This document shows positions 19,109 through 28,165 of a DNA stretch of 47,979 nt, one piece after another. Position numbers and translations under genes: made by a program. Below the pieces are notes generated by a model that was not told the DNA's origin, did no database searches, and was given only the letters and a program-made list of their open reading frames with translations. The stretch is from positions 1-47,979 of the forward strand of contig CAUJCU010000006.1 of NCBI GenBank assembly GCA_963169745.1, written 5' to 3'. Every line of letters starts with the position of its first letter. Position 1 is the stretch's first letter. The DNA comes from Bacteroidota bacterium. GTDB taxonomy: Bacteria; Bacteroidota; Bacteroidia; UBA4408.

Positions 19109-19998
19109 AACGTATTCTTATCCTGTTAGTCTTATTATTTTCAGAGATTACTTCAACTTTTTCACAAGAGGAGGAAAAATCATACGAAACTATTTTTAGA
19201 AGTATTCAACTCATTAACATGCAAACCACAGAAGTGATTCCTCAAAAAGGATTTGACTTCAGCATCCGTCATCGTTTTGGAATGACCGGCTTTGACAGCA
19301 CTTCATACAAGCAGTTATTAGGCCTTGATTTGCCGGCCAACATTCGCTTTGGTTTTGATTTCCCGATACTAAAAAATTTATATGTTGGAGCAGGCCGTAC
19401 AAAAAATGGGAAAACCATTGATTTGGAAACTAAATATTTGTTTTTAAGACAAACAGAAGATAACCTTATGCCATTTTCGGCAGCTGCCTATTTCAGCACC
19501 GGTATCATAACCGATGATTTTCCCAAAGTTCCTGATTATGCCTTTTTAGCAGATTTAATTACCCCATTTAAGTATCGCTTCAACCACCGATTAAGTTACA
19601 ATGTACAAATGATTTTTGCCCGAAAATTTACCGAGCGTTTGTCGTTCCAAATAGCACCGGTTTGGATTTATAAAAACCTTGTTTCTGCCGGAGCAGAGAA
19701 TCAAACCTTTTCGCTCCCCATAGGAGGTGCCATTAAAGTTGGCCTTAAGTCATCTGTAGTTTTTGAATATGCGTATCGCTTCAACAACCGCCCTGTAAAC
19801 AATGATTATCCATTGTCTATAGCATTTGAATCGGGAACTGCCGGGCACACGTTTCAAATTGTTATTTCTTCAACAGGTGAGTTGCTGGAACAAGATGCTT
19901 ACACCAAAACATCATTTAATTATATGAAAGGAAAGTTTGCCTTAGGCTTTAATATCCGAAGAGTTTTTTGGTATAAAAAGAAAAAATTTGCTCCCTAA
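19105..19998 (+). CDS. DUF5777-family outer-membrane beta-barrel
   Basis: The 297-residue protein has a signal peptide (1-20) and alternating amphipathic strands through its length (FSIRHRFGMTGFD, ANIRFGFDFPI, KVGLKSSVVFEYAYRFNNRP, FALGFNIRRVFW). It matches the DUF5777 beta-barrel family, which in Bacteroidota is often encoded beside cytochromes and YceI-like proteins; function is not established. The gene is sandwiched with overlaps between a periplasmic cytochrome c and a cytochrome-type lipoprotein, so a role as outer-membrane scaffold for electron transfer is a reasonable inference. Confidence 0.85.
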   Translation: MKRILILLVLLFSEITSTFSQEEEKSYETIFRSIQLINMQTTEVIPQKGFDFSIRHRFGMTGFDSTSYKQLLGLDLPANIRFGFDFPILKNLYVGAGRTKNGKTIDLETKYLFLRQTEDNLMPFSAAAYFSTGIITDDFPKVPDYAFLADLITPFKYRFNHRLSYNVQMIFARKFTERLSFQIAPVWIYKNLVSAGAENQTFSLPIGGAIKVGLKSSVVFEYAYRFNNRPVNNDYPLSIAFESGTAGHTFQIVISSTGELLEQDAYTKTSFNYMKGKFALGFNIRRVFWYKKKKFAP

Positions 19999-20405
19999 TG
20001 AAAAAAGCAACCCTTTGTTTATCCATTATCATACTTATTTTTGCATCGTGTAGCAAAGACAGTGGCCCTTATATTGTTAAACCGCCACCACCACCACCAC
20101 CGGAGAAACCTGTGTTGGTAAGCTTTTCGAAAGAGATACAACCTATTTTTGATAACCATTGTGTTTCTTGCCATAATGAAAATCACTCATTGCTCAATTT
20201 AAAACCATGCTGTTCTTGGTATGAGCTATTAGCTACAGGGCACAATGTTCCGTATCTTGACAGTATTAACCCCGATGAAAGTAAGCTGCTTAAAAGAATT
20301 ACCGGAGCCGTTATGCCAATTATGCCTCCAACAGGAAATCCCTTAGCTCAAGAAGATATTGACCTTATTAAAAAGTGGATTGGTGAAGGAGCAAGAAATA
20401 ATTAA
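19998..20405 (+). CDS. Cytochrome c-type lipoprotein
   Basis: The 135-residue protein has a lipoprotein signal ending in FASC (Cys18). A Pro-rich linker of eight consecutive prolines (29-36 region) follows, then a short cytochrome domain with CVSCH (55-59) and a possible axial methionine in AVMPIMPPTG. The pattern EIQPIFDNHCVSCH is that of planctomycete-type/C-type cytochrome domains. A further CC pair near 70 is unusual. It shares one base with the stop of the beta-barrel gene (TAATG) and ends immediately against the convergent feoB stop. It is expected to be anchored to the outer membrane. Confidence 0.88.
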   Translation: MKKATLCLSIIILIFASCSKDSGPYIVKPPPPPPPEKPVLVSFSKEIQPIFDNHCVSCHNENHSLLNLKPCCSWYELLATGHNVPYLDSINPDESKLLKRITGAVMPIMPPTGNPLAQEDIDLIKKWIGEGARNN

Positions 20406-22511
20406 CTATTGGAGCACATGGTAAACTACAAAGCTGCTACAATAAGCCAAAGCAGATAAGAACAGCAACTGAATTAGGGGCCATTTATAACCTCCTGTTT
20501 CACGATAAACTACCGCTATTGTGCTCATGCACTGTAAGGCAAAGGCATAAAAAATCATTAACGAGAAACCAACGGCCAAAGTATAAACGGGCTGTCCTGT
20601 TGTCGGATTACGTGCTTCTTTCATCTTTTCTCTTACACTTAATTCGTCAGCATCGCTTCCAATGCTGTAAATGGTAGCCATTGTTCCTACAAAAACCTCA
20701 CGTGCTGCAAAGCTAGTTACTAAACTAATTCCTATTTTCCAATCAAACCCTAACGGAGCAATGATAGGCTCAATAAATTTTCCAGCTATTCCGGCATAGG
20801 AGGCTTCTAGCTTGTCGCTTGCCTTTAAATGGTCTATCTCTTCAGGACTATATCTTTCTTTTTCCAGAGCATATTTCTCATCAATTTTTTGCATGGCGTT
20901 CCCCGGAGCATAGGAGGCCATTAACCATAGAATTACAGAAATAGCCACAATAATTTTTCCGGCTTCATATACAAACATTCTTACCTTATCGTATATTACC
21001 ATAATTACCTGCTTTACTTGAGGAACACGATAAATAGGTAGCTCCATAATAAAATAACTTTTTTCTTTTGTTTTTACAAAGTATTTAAGCAAAAAAGCGG
21101 CTCCTAATGCAGATAGAAATCCGATTAGATAAAGAGCCATTAGAACAATACCCTGCATATTTAATAATCCCAAAACACGTACATTGGGAACCACCAATGA
21201 TATAAGCAGCGTATATACAGGAATCCGGGCACTACAGCTCATTAAAGGAATAACAAGAATTGTTATGAGCCGTTCTTTAGAATTGCTTATGGTGCGTGTT
21301 CCCATAATGGCCGGAACAGCACAAGCCGCCCCGCTAATTAAAGGAATTATAGATTTTCCGTTAAGGCCAAATTTGCGCATAGCTTTGTCCATTATAAAAC
21401 TTACACGTGCCATATAGCCACTATCTTCGAGAATGGCTATAAATGCAAACAAAAAGGCTATTTGCGGAATAAACACAACAACTCCACCAAGCCCGGCTAA
21501 AATACCTTTAGTAAGAATATCATTTAATATGCCCGGAGGCAAGGCTTTTTCTACGGAGTTACTAAGCCATACAAACAAATTTTCTATCCATTCCATAGGT
21601 AATTCACTAAAGGTGAAAATACACTGGAATATACAGAACAAGATAAACAGAAAAATAATAAACCCCCATATTTTATGGGTAAACCAATTGTCTAGAGTTT
21701 TAGTTAGGGAGTTTATTTCTCGAAGCGGGTAGCTAACACAAGCAAGAACGAGTTTCTCACTTAGTTTAAAACGAGCTATTGATTCGTTTGTTTGTAAACT
21801 TATTTTTTCTGATTGCTTTTGTTCAAAAATAGCAGATTTTTCTTGTAAAGAGTCATTTGAGTTAACATATTTAACTAATGCGTCAAAAGGGGTTTTTGCT
21901 CCTAAATGTGTTTGTAAATCAACCCAATTGTCCGAACTAATTTCTTTTAAATCTACTAATGGTTTAGGGCTGTAAGGTACAAAGGTTTCAATAGCTTTTT
22001 TTAATTTATCCATACCAGCTCCACTCTTTGAGTTTACACTCAAAACAGATACTCCCAACATAAGACTTAGTTTTTCCTCGTCTATTACAATGGTTCTGCG
22101 TTGTGCTATATCAATCATGTTTAGCACAAGAATAACCGGCATCCCAATATCAATAAGTTGTGTGCACAAATACAAACTCCGTTTTAGGTTGGTAGAGTCG
22201 GCAACAACCAAAGTAAGACTAGGATGTTGTTTATGGTTTTTGTCACATAAAACATCAGTAGTCAGTTGTTCATCTAATGATTTTGGAAATAAGCTATAAG
22301 TACCGGGTAAATCAATAACTTCAATTTTTAAATGGCTGTTGGTTCTGAAAGTCCCTAAATGTAAATCAACCGTTACGCCTGGAAAATTTCCTGTTTTTTG
22401 ACGCAAACCGGTTAGTAAATTAAACAAAGTAGATTTTCCGCTATTGGGATTCCCGGCCAAAGCTATTTTTAGCGGAGGAGCAGGATTCGTTGAAGGAGTA
22501 AAAAACGCCAA
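20406..22511 (-). CDS. feoB: Ferrous iron transporter FeoB
   Basis: The GTPase-coupled Fe(II) importer of the inner membrane, 701 residues. The G1 motif GNPNSGKST is at 20-28, with G2 in NFPGVTVD, DLPGTYSL as G3 and NMID as G4. The membrane part (from about 280) has the two FeoB gate repeats (MARVSFIMDKAMRKFGLNGKS with PLISGAACAVPAIMGTRT, and the later ISLVTSFAAREVFVGTMA). It is complete. FeoA lies 11 bases upstream in the same operon. Its stop codon directly abuts the stop of the convergent cytochrome lipoprotein, with no space for separate terminators. Confidence 0.97.
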   Translation of the reverse strand: MAFFTPSTNPAPPLKIALAGNPNSGKSTLFNLLTGLRQKTGNFPGVTVDLHLGTFRTNSHLKIEVIDLPGTYSLFPKSLDEQLTTDVLCDKNHKQHPSLTLVVADSTNLKRSLYLCTQLIDIGMPVILVLNMIDIAQRRTIVIDEEKLSLMLGVSVLSVNSKSGAGMDKLKKAIETFVPYSPKPLVDLKEISSDNWVDLQTHLGAKTPFDALVKYVNSNDSLQEKSAIFEQKQSEKISLQTNESIARFKLSEKLVLACVSYPLREINSLTKTLDNWFTHKIWGFIIFLFILFCIFQCIFTFSELPMEWIENLFVWLSNSVEKALPPGILNDILTKGILAGLGGVVVFIPQIAFLFAFIAILEDSGYMARVSFIMDKAMRKFGLNGKSIIPLISGAACAVPAIMGTRTISNSKERLITILVIPLMSCSARIPVYTLLISLVVPNVRVLGLLNMQGIVLMALYLIGFLSALGAAFLLKYFVKTKEKSYFIMELPIYRVPQVKQVIMVIYDKVRMFVYEAGKIIVAISVILWLMASYAPGNAMQKIDEKYALEKERYSPEEIDHLKASDKLEASYAGIAGKFIEPIIAPLGFDWKIGISLVTSFAAREVFVGTMATIYSIGSDADELSVREKMKEARNPTTGQPVYTLAVGFSLMIFYAFALQCMSTIAVVYRETGGYKWPLIQLLFLSALAYCSSFVVYHVLQ

Positions 22512-22522
22512 ATTTATAGAGG

Positions 22523-22753
22523 TTACGATTTTTGTAAAACTACCATTGCTGCTTCATTTTTACGTAAACTTAAAGAGTAACCGGCAACACTTATGGCAAT
22601 AGGATCGCCCATTGGAGCAAAACGTTCAACCTTTATTTTTTCACCGGGTAAACAACCCATTTCCATAAGCTTTAAAGCAATAAATTGGTCATTAAAATGA
22701 TGCACAGTTCCCTGCTCGCCTACTTTTAAATCGGATAGCAATATTTCGGCCAT
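22523..22753 (-). CDS. feoA: FeoA domain protein
   Basis: A small SH3-like cytosolic protein, 76 residues from ATG 22753, that assists FeoB. The family pattern is visible in LSDLKVGEQGTVHHF, LKLMEMGCLPGEKIKVERFAPMGDPIAISV and the final YSLSLRKNEA. A GTG eight codons upstream is an alternative start, but the ATG gives the standard N-terminus. The spacing to feoB is 11 bases. No clear Fur-type site was recognised in the divergent region shared with the aconitase gene. Confidence 0.92.
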   Translation of the reverse strand: MAEILLSDLKVGEQGTVHHFNDQFIALKLMEMGCLPGEKIKVERFAPMGDPIAISVAGYSLSLRKNEAAMVVLQKS

Positions 22754-22862
22754 TTTTCTCTTATAAGATGAACCCACAAAATAACAAAAGTCAAAAAGAA
22801 AATAAAATAGCTTAAATAGGGTATTTTTTGATAGAATATGGTTCTGTTTTTCACTTCAGCTA

Positions 22863-22893
22863 TTGTTAGCCTCGTACAATTTTAGTAATTTTG
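22863..22893 (+). promoter_or_regulatory. Promoter of the aconitase gene
   Basis: TTG (22863-22865) and TAATTTTG (22886-22893) are 20 bases apart, an almost ideal Bacteroidota promoter, and lie 38 bases before the ATG. Confidence 0.75.
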
Positions 22894-22930
22894 CACGTCT
22901 TAAAAAAAGAACCTATTAACAAAAAAACAC

Positions 22931-25198
22931 ATGGCTTTTGACATTGAAATGATAAAATCGGTGTATGCCGGAATGCCTGCAAAGGTTGAAGCTGCACGAA
23001 AAATGACTGGTAAACCCTTAACACTTACCGAAAAAATATTATATGCTCATTTATCGGAACCATTACCGGCAACACCTTTTACTAAAGGCGACTCTTATGT
23101 TGATTTTAATCCTGATAGAGTAGCTATGCAAGATGCCACTGCACAAATGGCTTTATTGCAGTTTATGCAAGCCGGAAGACCCCAGGTGGCAGTACCAAGT
23201 ACCGTGCACTGTGATCATTTAATACAAGCCAAAGACGGAGCACAAGCAGATTTGATAACGGCAAACAGTAAAAATAAGGAAGTGTATGACTTTCTTTCAT
23301 CGGTATCTAATAAATACGGAATTGGTTTCTGGAAACCCGGAGCGGGAATTATTCACCAAGTAGTTTTAGAAAATTATGCCTTTCCGGGAGGCATGATGAT
23401 AGGTACCGATAGCCATACCGTAAATGCCGGAGGTATAGGAATGATTGCCATTGGTGTAGGAGGGGCTGATGCTTGTGATGTTATGGCAGGCTTGCCTTGG
23501 GAGTTAAAATTTCCAAAGTTGATTGGTGTAAAACTAACCGGAAAGCTTAGTGGGTGGGCATCAGCTAAAGATGTTATATTAAAAGTAGCCGGAATACTTA
23601 CCGTAAAAGGAGGTACAGATAAAATTGTAGAATATTTTGGAGAAGGAGCTGAATCTTTAAGTTGCACAGGAAAGGGTACAATTTGCAATATGGGAGCTGA
23701 AATAGGGGCAACCACCTCTGTTTTTTCTTATGATAGCAAGATGAGCTCGTATTTGAGGGGAACAGGTAGAGCCGAAATTGCAGATATGGCAGATGGTATT
23801 CAAATGTATTTGAAAGGCGATAGTGAAGTATACGCTAACCCGTCACAATACTTTGATGAACTTATTGAGATTAACCTTTCAGAGTTGGAGCCTCATATTA
23901 ATGGGCCTTATACGCCAGATTTAGCATGGCCTTTAAGCAAATTTGCTGAGGCTGTAAAGCAAAATGGGTGGCCTCAACAATTGTCGGTAGGTCTTATTGG
24001 ATCATGCACAAACTCATCTTACGAAGACATTTCGCGTTCTGCTTCTTTGGCCAAGCAAGCAGTAGATAAACAATTAAAAGCAAAGGCTGAGTTTACAATA
24101 ACCCCTGGCTCAGAACAAGTTCGGTATACCGTGGAACGTGATGGTTTTTTAGATATTTTTGATAAAATGGGTGGGGTAGTGCTTGCAAATGCCTGTGGGC
24201 CTTGTATTGGACAGTGGGCACGTCATGGGGCCGAGAAACAAGAAAAAAACTCCATTATTACCTCTTTTAATCGAAATTTCAGTAAACGAGCAGATGGAAA
24301 TCCGAACACGCACTCTTTTGTTGCATCGCCCGAAATAGTTACTGCTATGGCTATTGCCGGAGATCTAACTTTTAATCCGGCTACCGATTATTTAATTAAT
24401 GAAAAAGGAGAAAAAGTTAAACTGGAAGAACCTCAAGGAGTTGAACTGCCACCAAAGGGCTTTGCTGTTGAAGATGCCGGCTACCAGCCGCCTGCAAAAG
24501 ATGGAAGCTCGGTTCAAGTATTGGTTTCAACAAACAGCGACAGGCTTCAGTTGCTAGAGCCATTTAAAGCTTGGGAAAGAACAGACATTAAAAATCTAAA
24601 ACTCCTTATAAAAGCAAAAGGGAAATGCACTACCGATCATATATCTATGGCAGGACCTTGGCTAAAATATCGTGGGCATTTAGACAATATCAGTAATAAC
24701 ATGCTTATTGGTGCTGTTAACGCCTTTAACGATAAAACAGACCATGTTAAAAATCAATTGACTGGCCATTACGATTCTGTTCCTGCCGTACAAAGAGCTT
24801 ATAAAGCACAAGGTATAGGGTCAATTGTAGTAGGCGATGAGAATTATGGAGAAGGATCCTCGCGAGAACATGCTGCCATGGAACCACGCCATCTTGGAGT
24901 TAGAGCGGTATTGGTAAAGTCTTTTGCACGCATTCACGAAACAAATTTAAAAAAGCAGGGAATGTTAGCGCTTACTTTTGCTCATAAAGACGACTTCAAT
25001 AAGATTCAGGAAGATGACACTATGGATATTGTTGGGTTAACCCATTTTACACAAGGAAAACCCTTAACATTGGTGTTAAATCACAGCAACGGCACTAAAG
25101 AAGAAATAATCGTAAACCACAGCTATAATACCGGTCAAATTGAGTGGTTCAAGGCTGGTGGAGCATTAAATATTATTAGAGCAAGCACTGCTTCCTAA
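22931..25198 (+). CDS. acnA: Aconitate hydratase, mitochondrial type
   Basis: This TCA-cycle enzyme interconverts citrate and isocitrate through a [4Fe-4S] cluster. The 755-residue protein belongs to the mitochondrial-type branch rather than the longer AcnA/IRP or AcnB branches. Cluster ligands are Cys359 (GSCTNSS), Cys422 and Cys425 (ACGPCIGQW), almost the same numbering as mature mitochondrial aconitase. The swivel domain has [17 protein letters not shown] near 640-655. Start chosen at the ATG 38 bases after a strong promoter. It is divergent from feoAB, so the iron-cluster enzyme and iron importer share a control region. Confidence 0.96.
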   Translation: MAFDIEMIKSVYAGMPAKVEAARKMTGKPLTLTEKILYAHLSEPLPATPFTKGDSYVDFNPDRVAMQDATAQMALLQFMQAGRPQVAVPSTVHCDHLIQAKDGAQADLITANSKNKEVYDFLSSVSNKYGIGFWKPGAGIIHQVVLENYAFPGGMMIGTDSHTVNAGGIGMIAIGVGGADACDVMAGLPWELKFPKLIGVKLTGKLSGWASAKDVILKVAGILTVKGGTDKIVEYFGEGAESLSCTGKGTICNMGAEIGATTSVFSYDSKMSSYLRGTGRAEIADMADGIQMYLKGDSEVYANPSQYFDELIEINLSELEPHINGPYTPDLAWPLSKFAEAVKQNGWPQQLSVGLIGSCTNSSYEDISRSASLAKQAVDKQLKAKAEFTITPGSEQVRYTVERDGFLDIFDKMGGVVLANACGPCIGQWARHGAEKQEKNSIITSFNRNFSKRADGNPNTHSFVASPEIVTAMAIAGDLTFNPATDYLINEKGEKVKLEEPQGVELPPKGFAVEDAGYQPPAKDGSSVQVLVSTNSDRLQLLEPFKAWERTDIKNLKLLIKAKGKCTTDHISMAGPWLKYRGHLDNISNNMLIGAVNAFNDKTDHVKNQLTGHYDSVPAVQRAYKAQGIGSIVVGDENYGEGSSREHAAMEPRHLGVRAVLVKSFARIHETNLKKQGMLALTFAHKDDFNKIQEDDTMDIVGLTHFTQGKPLTLVLNHSNGTKEEIIVNHSYNTGQIEWFKAGGALNIIRASTAS

Positions 25199-25231
25199 TT
25201 TCTATTTGTGTACTTATTTTACCTGTAGGAG

Positions 25232-26290
25232 ATGTCAATTTTAAAAAAATTTGATGCCATTATAGTCGGACAGGGTATAAGTGGCACTATGCTTAGTACT
25301 GAATTTATTAAGAATAAAAAAACCTGTCTGGTTATTGATGAACAAAAGGCGAACACCTCTTCTAAAGTAATGGCAGGGGTGTACAACCCAATTGTTTTTA
25401 AAAGAGTTGTTAAAAGTTGGCTGATAGATGATTTGCTCCCCGTAGCAGAACAAAGCTATCGGTATATTGAAAGTTGCTGTAATGCTTCATTTCTGTCGCA
25501 TCGAAAAATAATCAAAGTATTTGTTAACGATGAGGAGAAAAAACTTTGGCTCAGTAAAGCAGAGCAACCAGAACTGACTTCTTATTTAGAAAAGGAAGTT
25601 CGCTATGATACATTTAATGAGGGGATAAAGCCGCATCAGGGCTTTGCCTTTGTGAAAAAGGCTGGGCAAGTTAATGTGCAAGATATGCTGCTTGCCTGGA
25701 AACAGTTCTTAGAGCAAAAAGAAAGCTATTTAGCATCACGATTTGAGTACGATCAGCTTCAACTGAACAAGACGGGAGTACAATACCAGAATTACCTGGC
25801 TGATTATGTAATTTTTTGTGAAGGGTATCATGCCCGTTTCAATCCATTCTTTCCGAACCTTCCTTTTGTTCCGGCTAAGGGCGAAGTTCTTACCCTTAAA
25901 ATTGAAGGTTTGGATACCGAGCAACACATACTCAATAAAGGGGTATTTATGCTGCCACTTAGCAAAAACTTATATAAAGTTGGAGCTACTTATGTTTGGG
26001 ATAAAATTGACGAAGAAACTACTGCAGAAGGATATAAGGAAATTACGGAGAAATTGGAAAAAATAATAAATACCCCTTTCACAGTTGTAAATCAGCAAGC
26101 CGGAATTAGACCCAGCAGCAAAGACCGCAGACCATTTGTTGGAGTGCATCCCCAAATCCCACAAATGGGTATTTTAAATGGAATGGGAACAAAGGCTGTT
26201 TTACTGGCACCTTATTTTTCCAAAGAGCTTTTTGAGCACCTTTATTATAATAAGAAAATTCACCCCGAAGCCTCTATTAATAGGCTGTGA
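25232..26290 (+). CDS. FAD-dependent oxidoreductase (DAO family)
   Basis: The 352-residue protein has the FAD dinucleotide motif GQGISG at 13-18, followed by an acidic residue at the end of the second strand (LVIDEQKA). The C-terminal half has the D-amino-acid-oxidase-type signature (AGIRPSSKDRRPFVG near 285 and GMGTKAVLLAP near 325). It probably oxidises an amine or amino-acid-like substrate, but the substrate cannot be predicted. It lies 33 bases after acnA and is convergent with rnz. Confidence 0.85.
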   Translation: MSILKKFDAIIVGQGISGTMLSTEFIKNKKTCLVIDEQKANTSSKVMAGVYNPIVFKRVVKSWLIDDLLPVAEQSYRYIESCCNASFLSHRKIIKVFVNDEEKKLWLSKAEQPELTSYLEKEVRYDTFNEGIKPHQGFAFVKKAGQVNVQDMLLAWKQFLEQKESYLASRFEYDQLQLNKTGVQYQNYLADYVIFCEGYHARFNPFFPNLPFVPAKGEVLTLKIEGLDTEQHILNKGVFMLPLSKNLYKVGATYVWDKIDEETTAEGYKEITEKLEKIINTPFTVVNQQAGIRPSSKDRRPFVGVHPQIPQMGILNGMGTKAVLLAPYFSKELFEHLYYNKKIHPEASINRL

Positions 26291-26295
26291 ATTAG

Positions 26296-26329
26296 ATTTC
26301 TTGAATGTATGGTTTACACCTCAAGAAAT
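26296..26329. terminator. Possible bidirectional terminator between convergent genes
   Basis: ATTTCTTGA (26296-26304) and TCAAGAAAT (26321-26329) form a perfect 9-bp stem with a 16-base loop between the convergent oxidoreductase and rnz genes. The T tracts flanking it are interrupted, so strength is uncertain. Confidence 0.5.
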
Positions 26330-26338
26330 TATATTTGT

Positions 26339-27253
26339 TTAGTTAAGAGAAAAAACCTCTCCTTCAATGGCTAAATAGGTTTCTTTAAAAGTTTTTCTCG
26401 CTTCGTCAAGCAGTGGGTTTAAGTCGGTATAACGTGCTGAAAAATGACCTATTAGTAGTTTTTTAACGGCACATTTTTCTGCAATTTCGGCTGCTTGTTT
26501 AGCTGTAGTATGATAGGTTTCATTAGCTCGTGGAAGCATTTCATGTAAAAATGTAGCTTCATGATAAAGCATCTTTACTCCCCGTAAGTGTTTACAGATA
26601 TGTTCATCATATTTGGTGTCTGAACAATAGGCATATGACTCAGCCTCACGAGGGGGATAGGTAATTTCCTGATAGGGAATAATACGCCCATCAGCACAAG
26701 CATAATCATTCCCTCTTTTTATGGATGGGATATCCTGTGGCAAAATTTTATAGGCATCAATTTTATCTTTTCGTATAGAGAGAAAAGCTTGCTTTTCTTT
26801 AAAAATAAAACCCCAGCACGGAATACGGTGGTTTAGTAAAATAGTATCAACACTTAACTTATCATCCTCATAAATAGTTTCACCGGCATCTTTATTCAAA
26901 AAGTGATAAATTATTTTATATCGTAAATATGTTTCGCTGTACTTAAACTGTATGTCCAAAATCTCTTTCAAGGGTTCAGGGCAGTATAAATGCAGCTCAT
27001 TAGTGCGATTCATCAAATGCAGGCTGGATAAAAAACCGGGTAACCCTAGTATATGATCGCCATGAAGATGACTGATAAATACATGATTAATTTTAGAAAG
27101 CTTTATTTTATATCTACGCATTTGCATTTGAGCCCCTTCGCCACAATCTACTAAAAAATGACGATCATGAATGCAAACCACTTGAGATGTGGGGTGCCTG
27201 TTTAAAGTTGGTGTGGCAGAACTGCTCCCTAATATGGTAATTTGAAAAGACAA
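26339..27253 (-). CDS. rnz: Ribonuclease Z
   Basis: The endonuclease that trims the 3' end of tRNA precursors, a metallo-beta-lactamase-fold enzyme of 304 residues. The zinc motif SHLHGDH is at 61-67, the N-terminal block ITILGSSSATPTLNRHPTS is typical, and later metal ligands are seen in YHEATF, NETYHTTAKQAAE and LIGHFSARY. The natural start MSFQITILG is encoded with a TTG codon at 27253; no ATG lies nearby in frame. It matters here because tRNAs such as the fMet tRNA in this window do not all encode CCA. Confidence 0.95.
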   Translation of the reverse strand: MSFQITILGSSSATPTLNRHPTSQVVCIHDRHFLVDCGEGAQMQMRRYKIKLSKINHVFISHLHGDHILGLPGFLSSLHLMNRTNELHLYCPEPLKEILDIQFKYSETYLRYKIIYHFLNKDAGETIYEDDKLSVDTILLNHRIPCWGFIFKEKQAFLSIRKDKIDAYKILPQDIPSIKRGNDYACADGRIIPYQEITYPPREAESYAYCSDTKYDEHICKHLRGVKMLYHEATFLHEMLPRANETYHTTAKQAAEIAEKCAVKKLLIGHFSARYTDLNPLLDEARKTFKETYLAIEGEVFSLN

Positions 27254-27470
27254 AGAGTAAAAATTAAAGTCATAAAACTACTAAAAAAATACATTCCTTT
27301 TACAAGTAACAAATTAATGCAAGCTTAACAAAGGTATTCCTTTTTTACAAATGGAGTTATTATAGCACTTCTGCTGTTTATGTATATAATTTAGTAAATT
27401 GAAGGGAAAATAAAAGCCTATTTAAAGAAAGCGTATTAATTAAAACTAAAAAGCTATTAAATTCACTTTT

Positions 27471-27514
27471 TGTGACATTTCTCATATTTATTTGTATTTT
27501 AAAGCATACTTTTG
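27471..27514 (+). promoter_or_regulatory. Crp-type operator and promoter of the Crp/COX1-like pair
   Basis: TGTGA-N6-TCATA (27471-27486) matches nine of ten conserved positions of the E. coli CRP box. It ends 20 bases before TACTTTTG (27507-27514), an exact -7 consensus, so it occupies the place where the -33 element would be, and no TTG is present at the proper spacing. Autoregulation by the downstream Crp/Fnr protein or control by a paralogue is a natural inference. Confidence 0.5.
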
Positions 27515-27538
27515 CCATACAAACTATATTAGTTACCA

Positions 27539-28162
27539 ATGCAGCTTGAAAAGTCGCAGATTAACACTATGTTTATTGATACAGACATATTGATTACATG
27601 GGGCGGAGCATCAAAAAAACTTAAAAAGGGTGACTATATTTTTCATGAAGGAGAGCGAGCGCGCTTTTATTATCAAATTATTTCCGGTCGTGTAAAAATG
27701 TTTAATATTAATTATGATGGACGAGAATTTACACAAGCTGAATTTACGGATGGAGAAAGTTTTGGAGAACCTCCACTTTTTATAGATGTTCCATATCCGG
27801 CTACTGCTCAAGCCTGTGAAGACACGGTACTGATAAAAATAGAGCAAGATAAATTCGATAGAATGTTAACTGAATATCCAGCCTTGCAACGAAAATTGAT
27901 TGCATTACTGGCTATGCGTATTTATAGGAAATCATCTACCTTAAGAGAAATTGTAAACAATGCTCCTGAAGCCAGAATACTGGCTTTTTTAAATTGGTAT
28001 AAAAAAGAACAAAATCCTACTCATAAAGAAGTGGAAATTCCCTTTACCCGACAGGAAATAGCTAATTACACCGGATTGCGAGTAGAAACTATAATTAGAA
28101 CATTGAGTAAAATGCAGGACAAAAAGCAGGTTAAAATTGTAAACAGAAAACTCTTTTATTGA
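27539..28162 (+). CDS. Crp/Fnr family transcription regulator A
   Basis: The 207-residue protein has an N-terminal cyclic-nucleotide-binding-like beta-roll (LKKGDYIFHEGERARFYYQIISGRVKMF, GESFGEPPLF) and a C-terminal winged helix with recognition helix RQEIANYTGLRVETIIRTLSKM. It has only one cysteine (in AQACEDT), so it is not an iron-sulfur Fnr. The effector is unknown: the pocket has GESFGEPPLF where E. coli CRP has its cAMP-binding block. The following membrane protein starts 3 bases after its stop, so the two are one unit. Confidence 0.92.
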   Translation: MQLEKSQINTMFIDTDILITWGGASKKLKKGDYIFHEGERARFYYQIISGRVKMFNINYDGREFTQAEFTDGESFGEPPLFIDVPYPATAQACEDTVLIKIEQDKFDRMLTEYPALQRKLIALLAMRIYRKSSTLREIVNNAPEARILAFLNWYKKEQNPTHKEVEIPFTRQEIANYTGLRVETIIRTLSKMQDKKQVKIVNRKLFY

Positions 28163-28165
28163 TAT

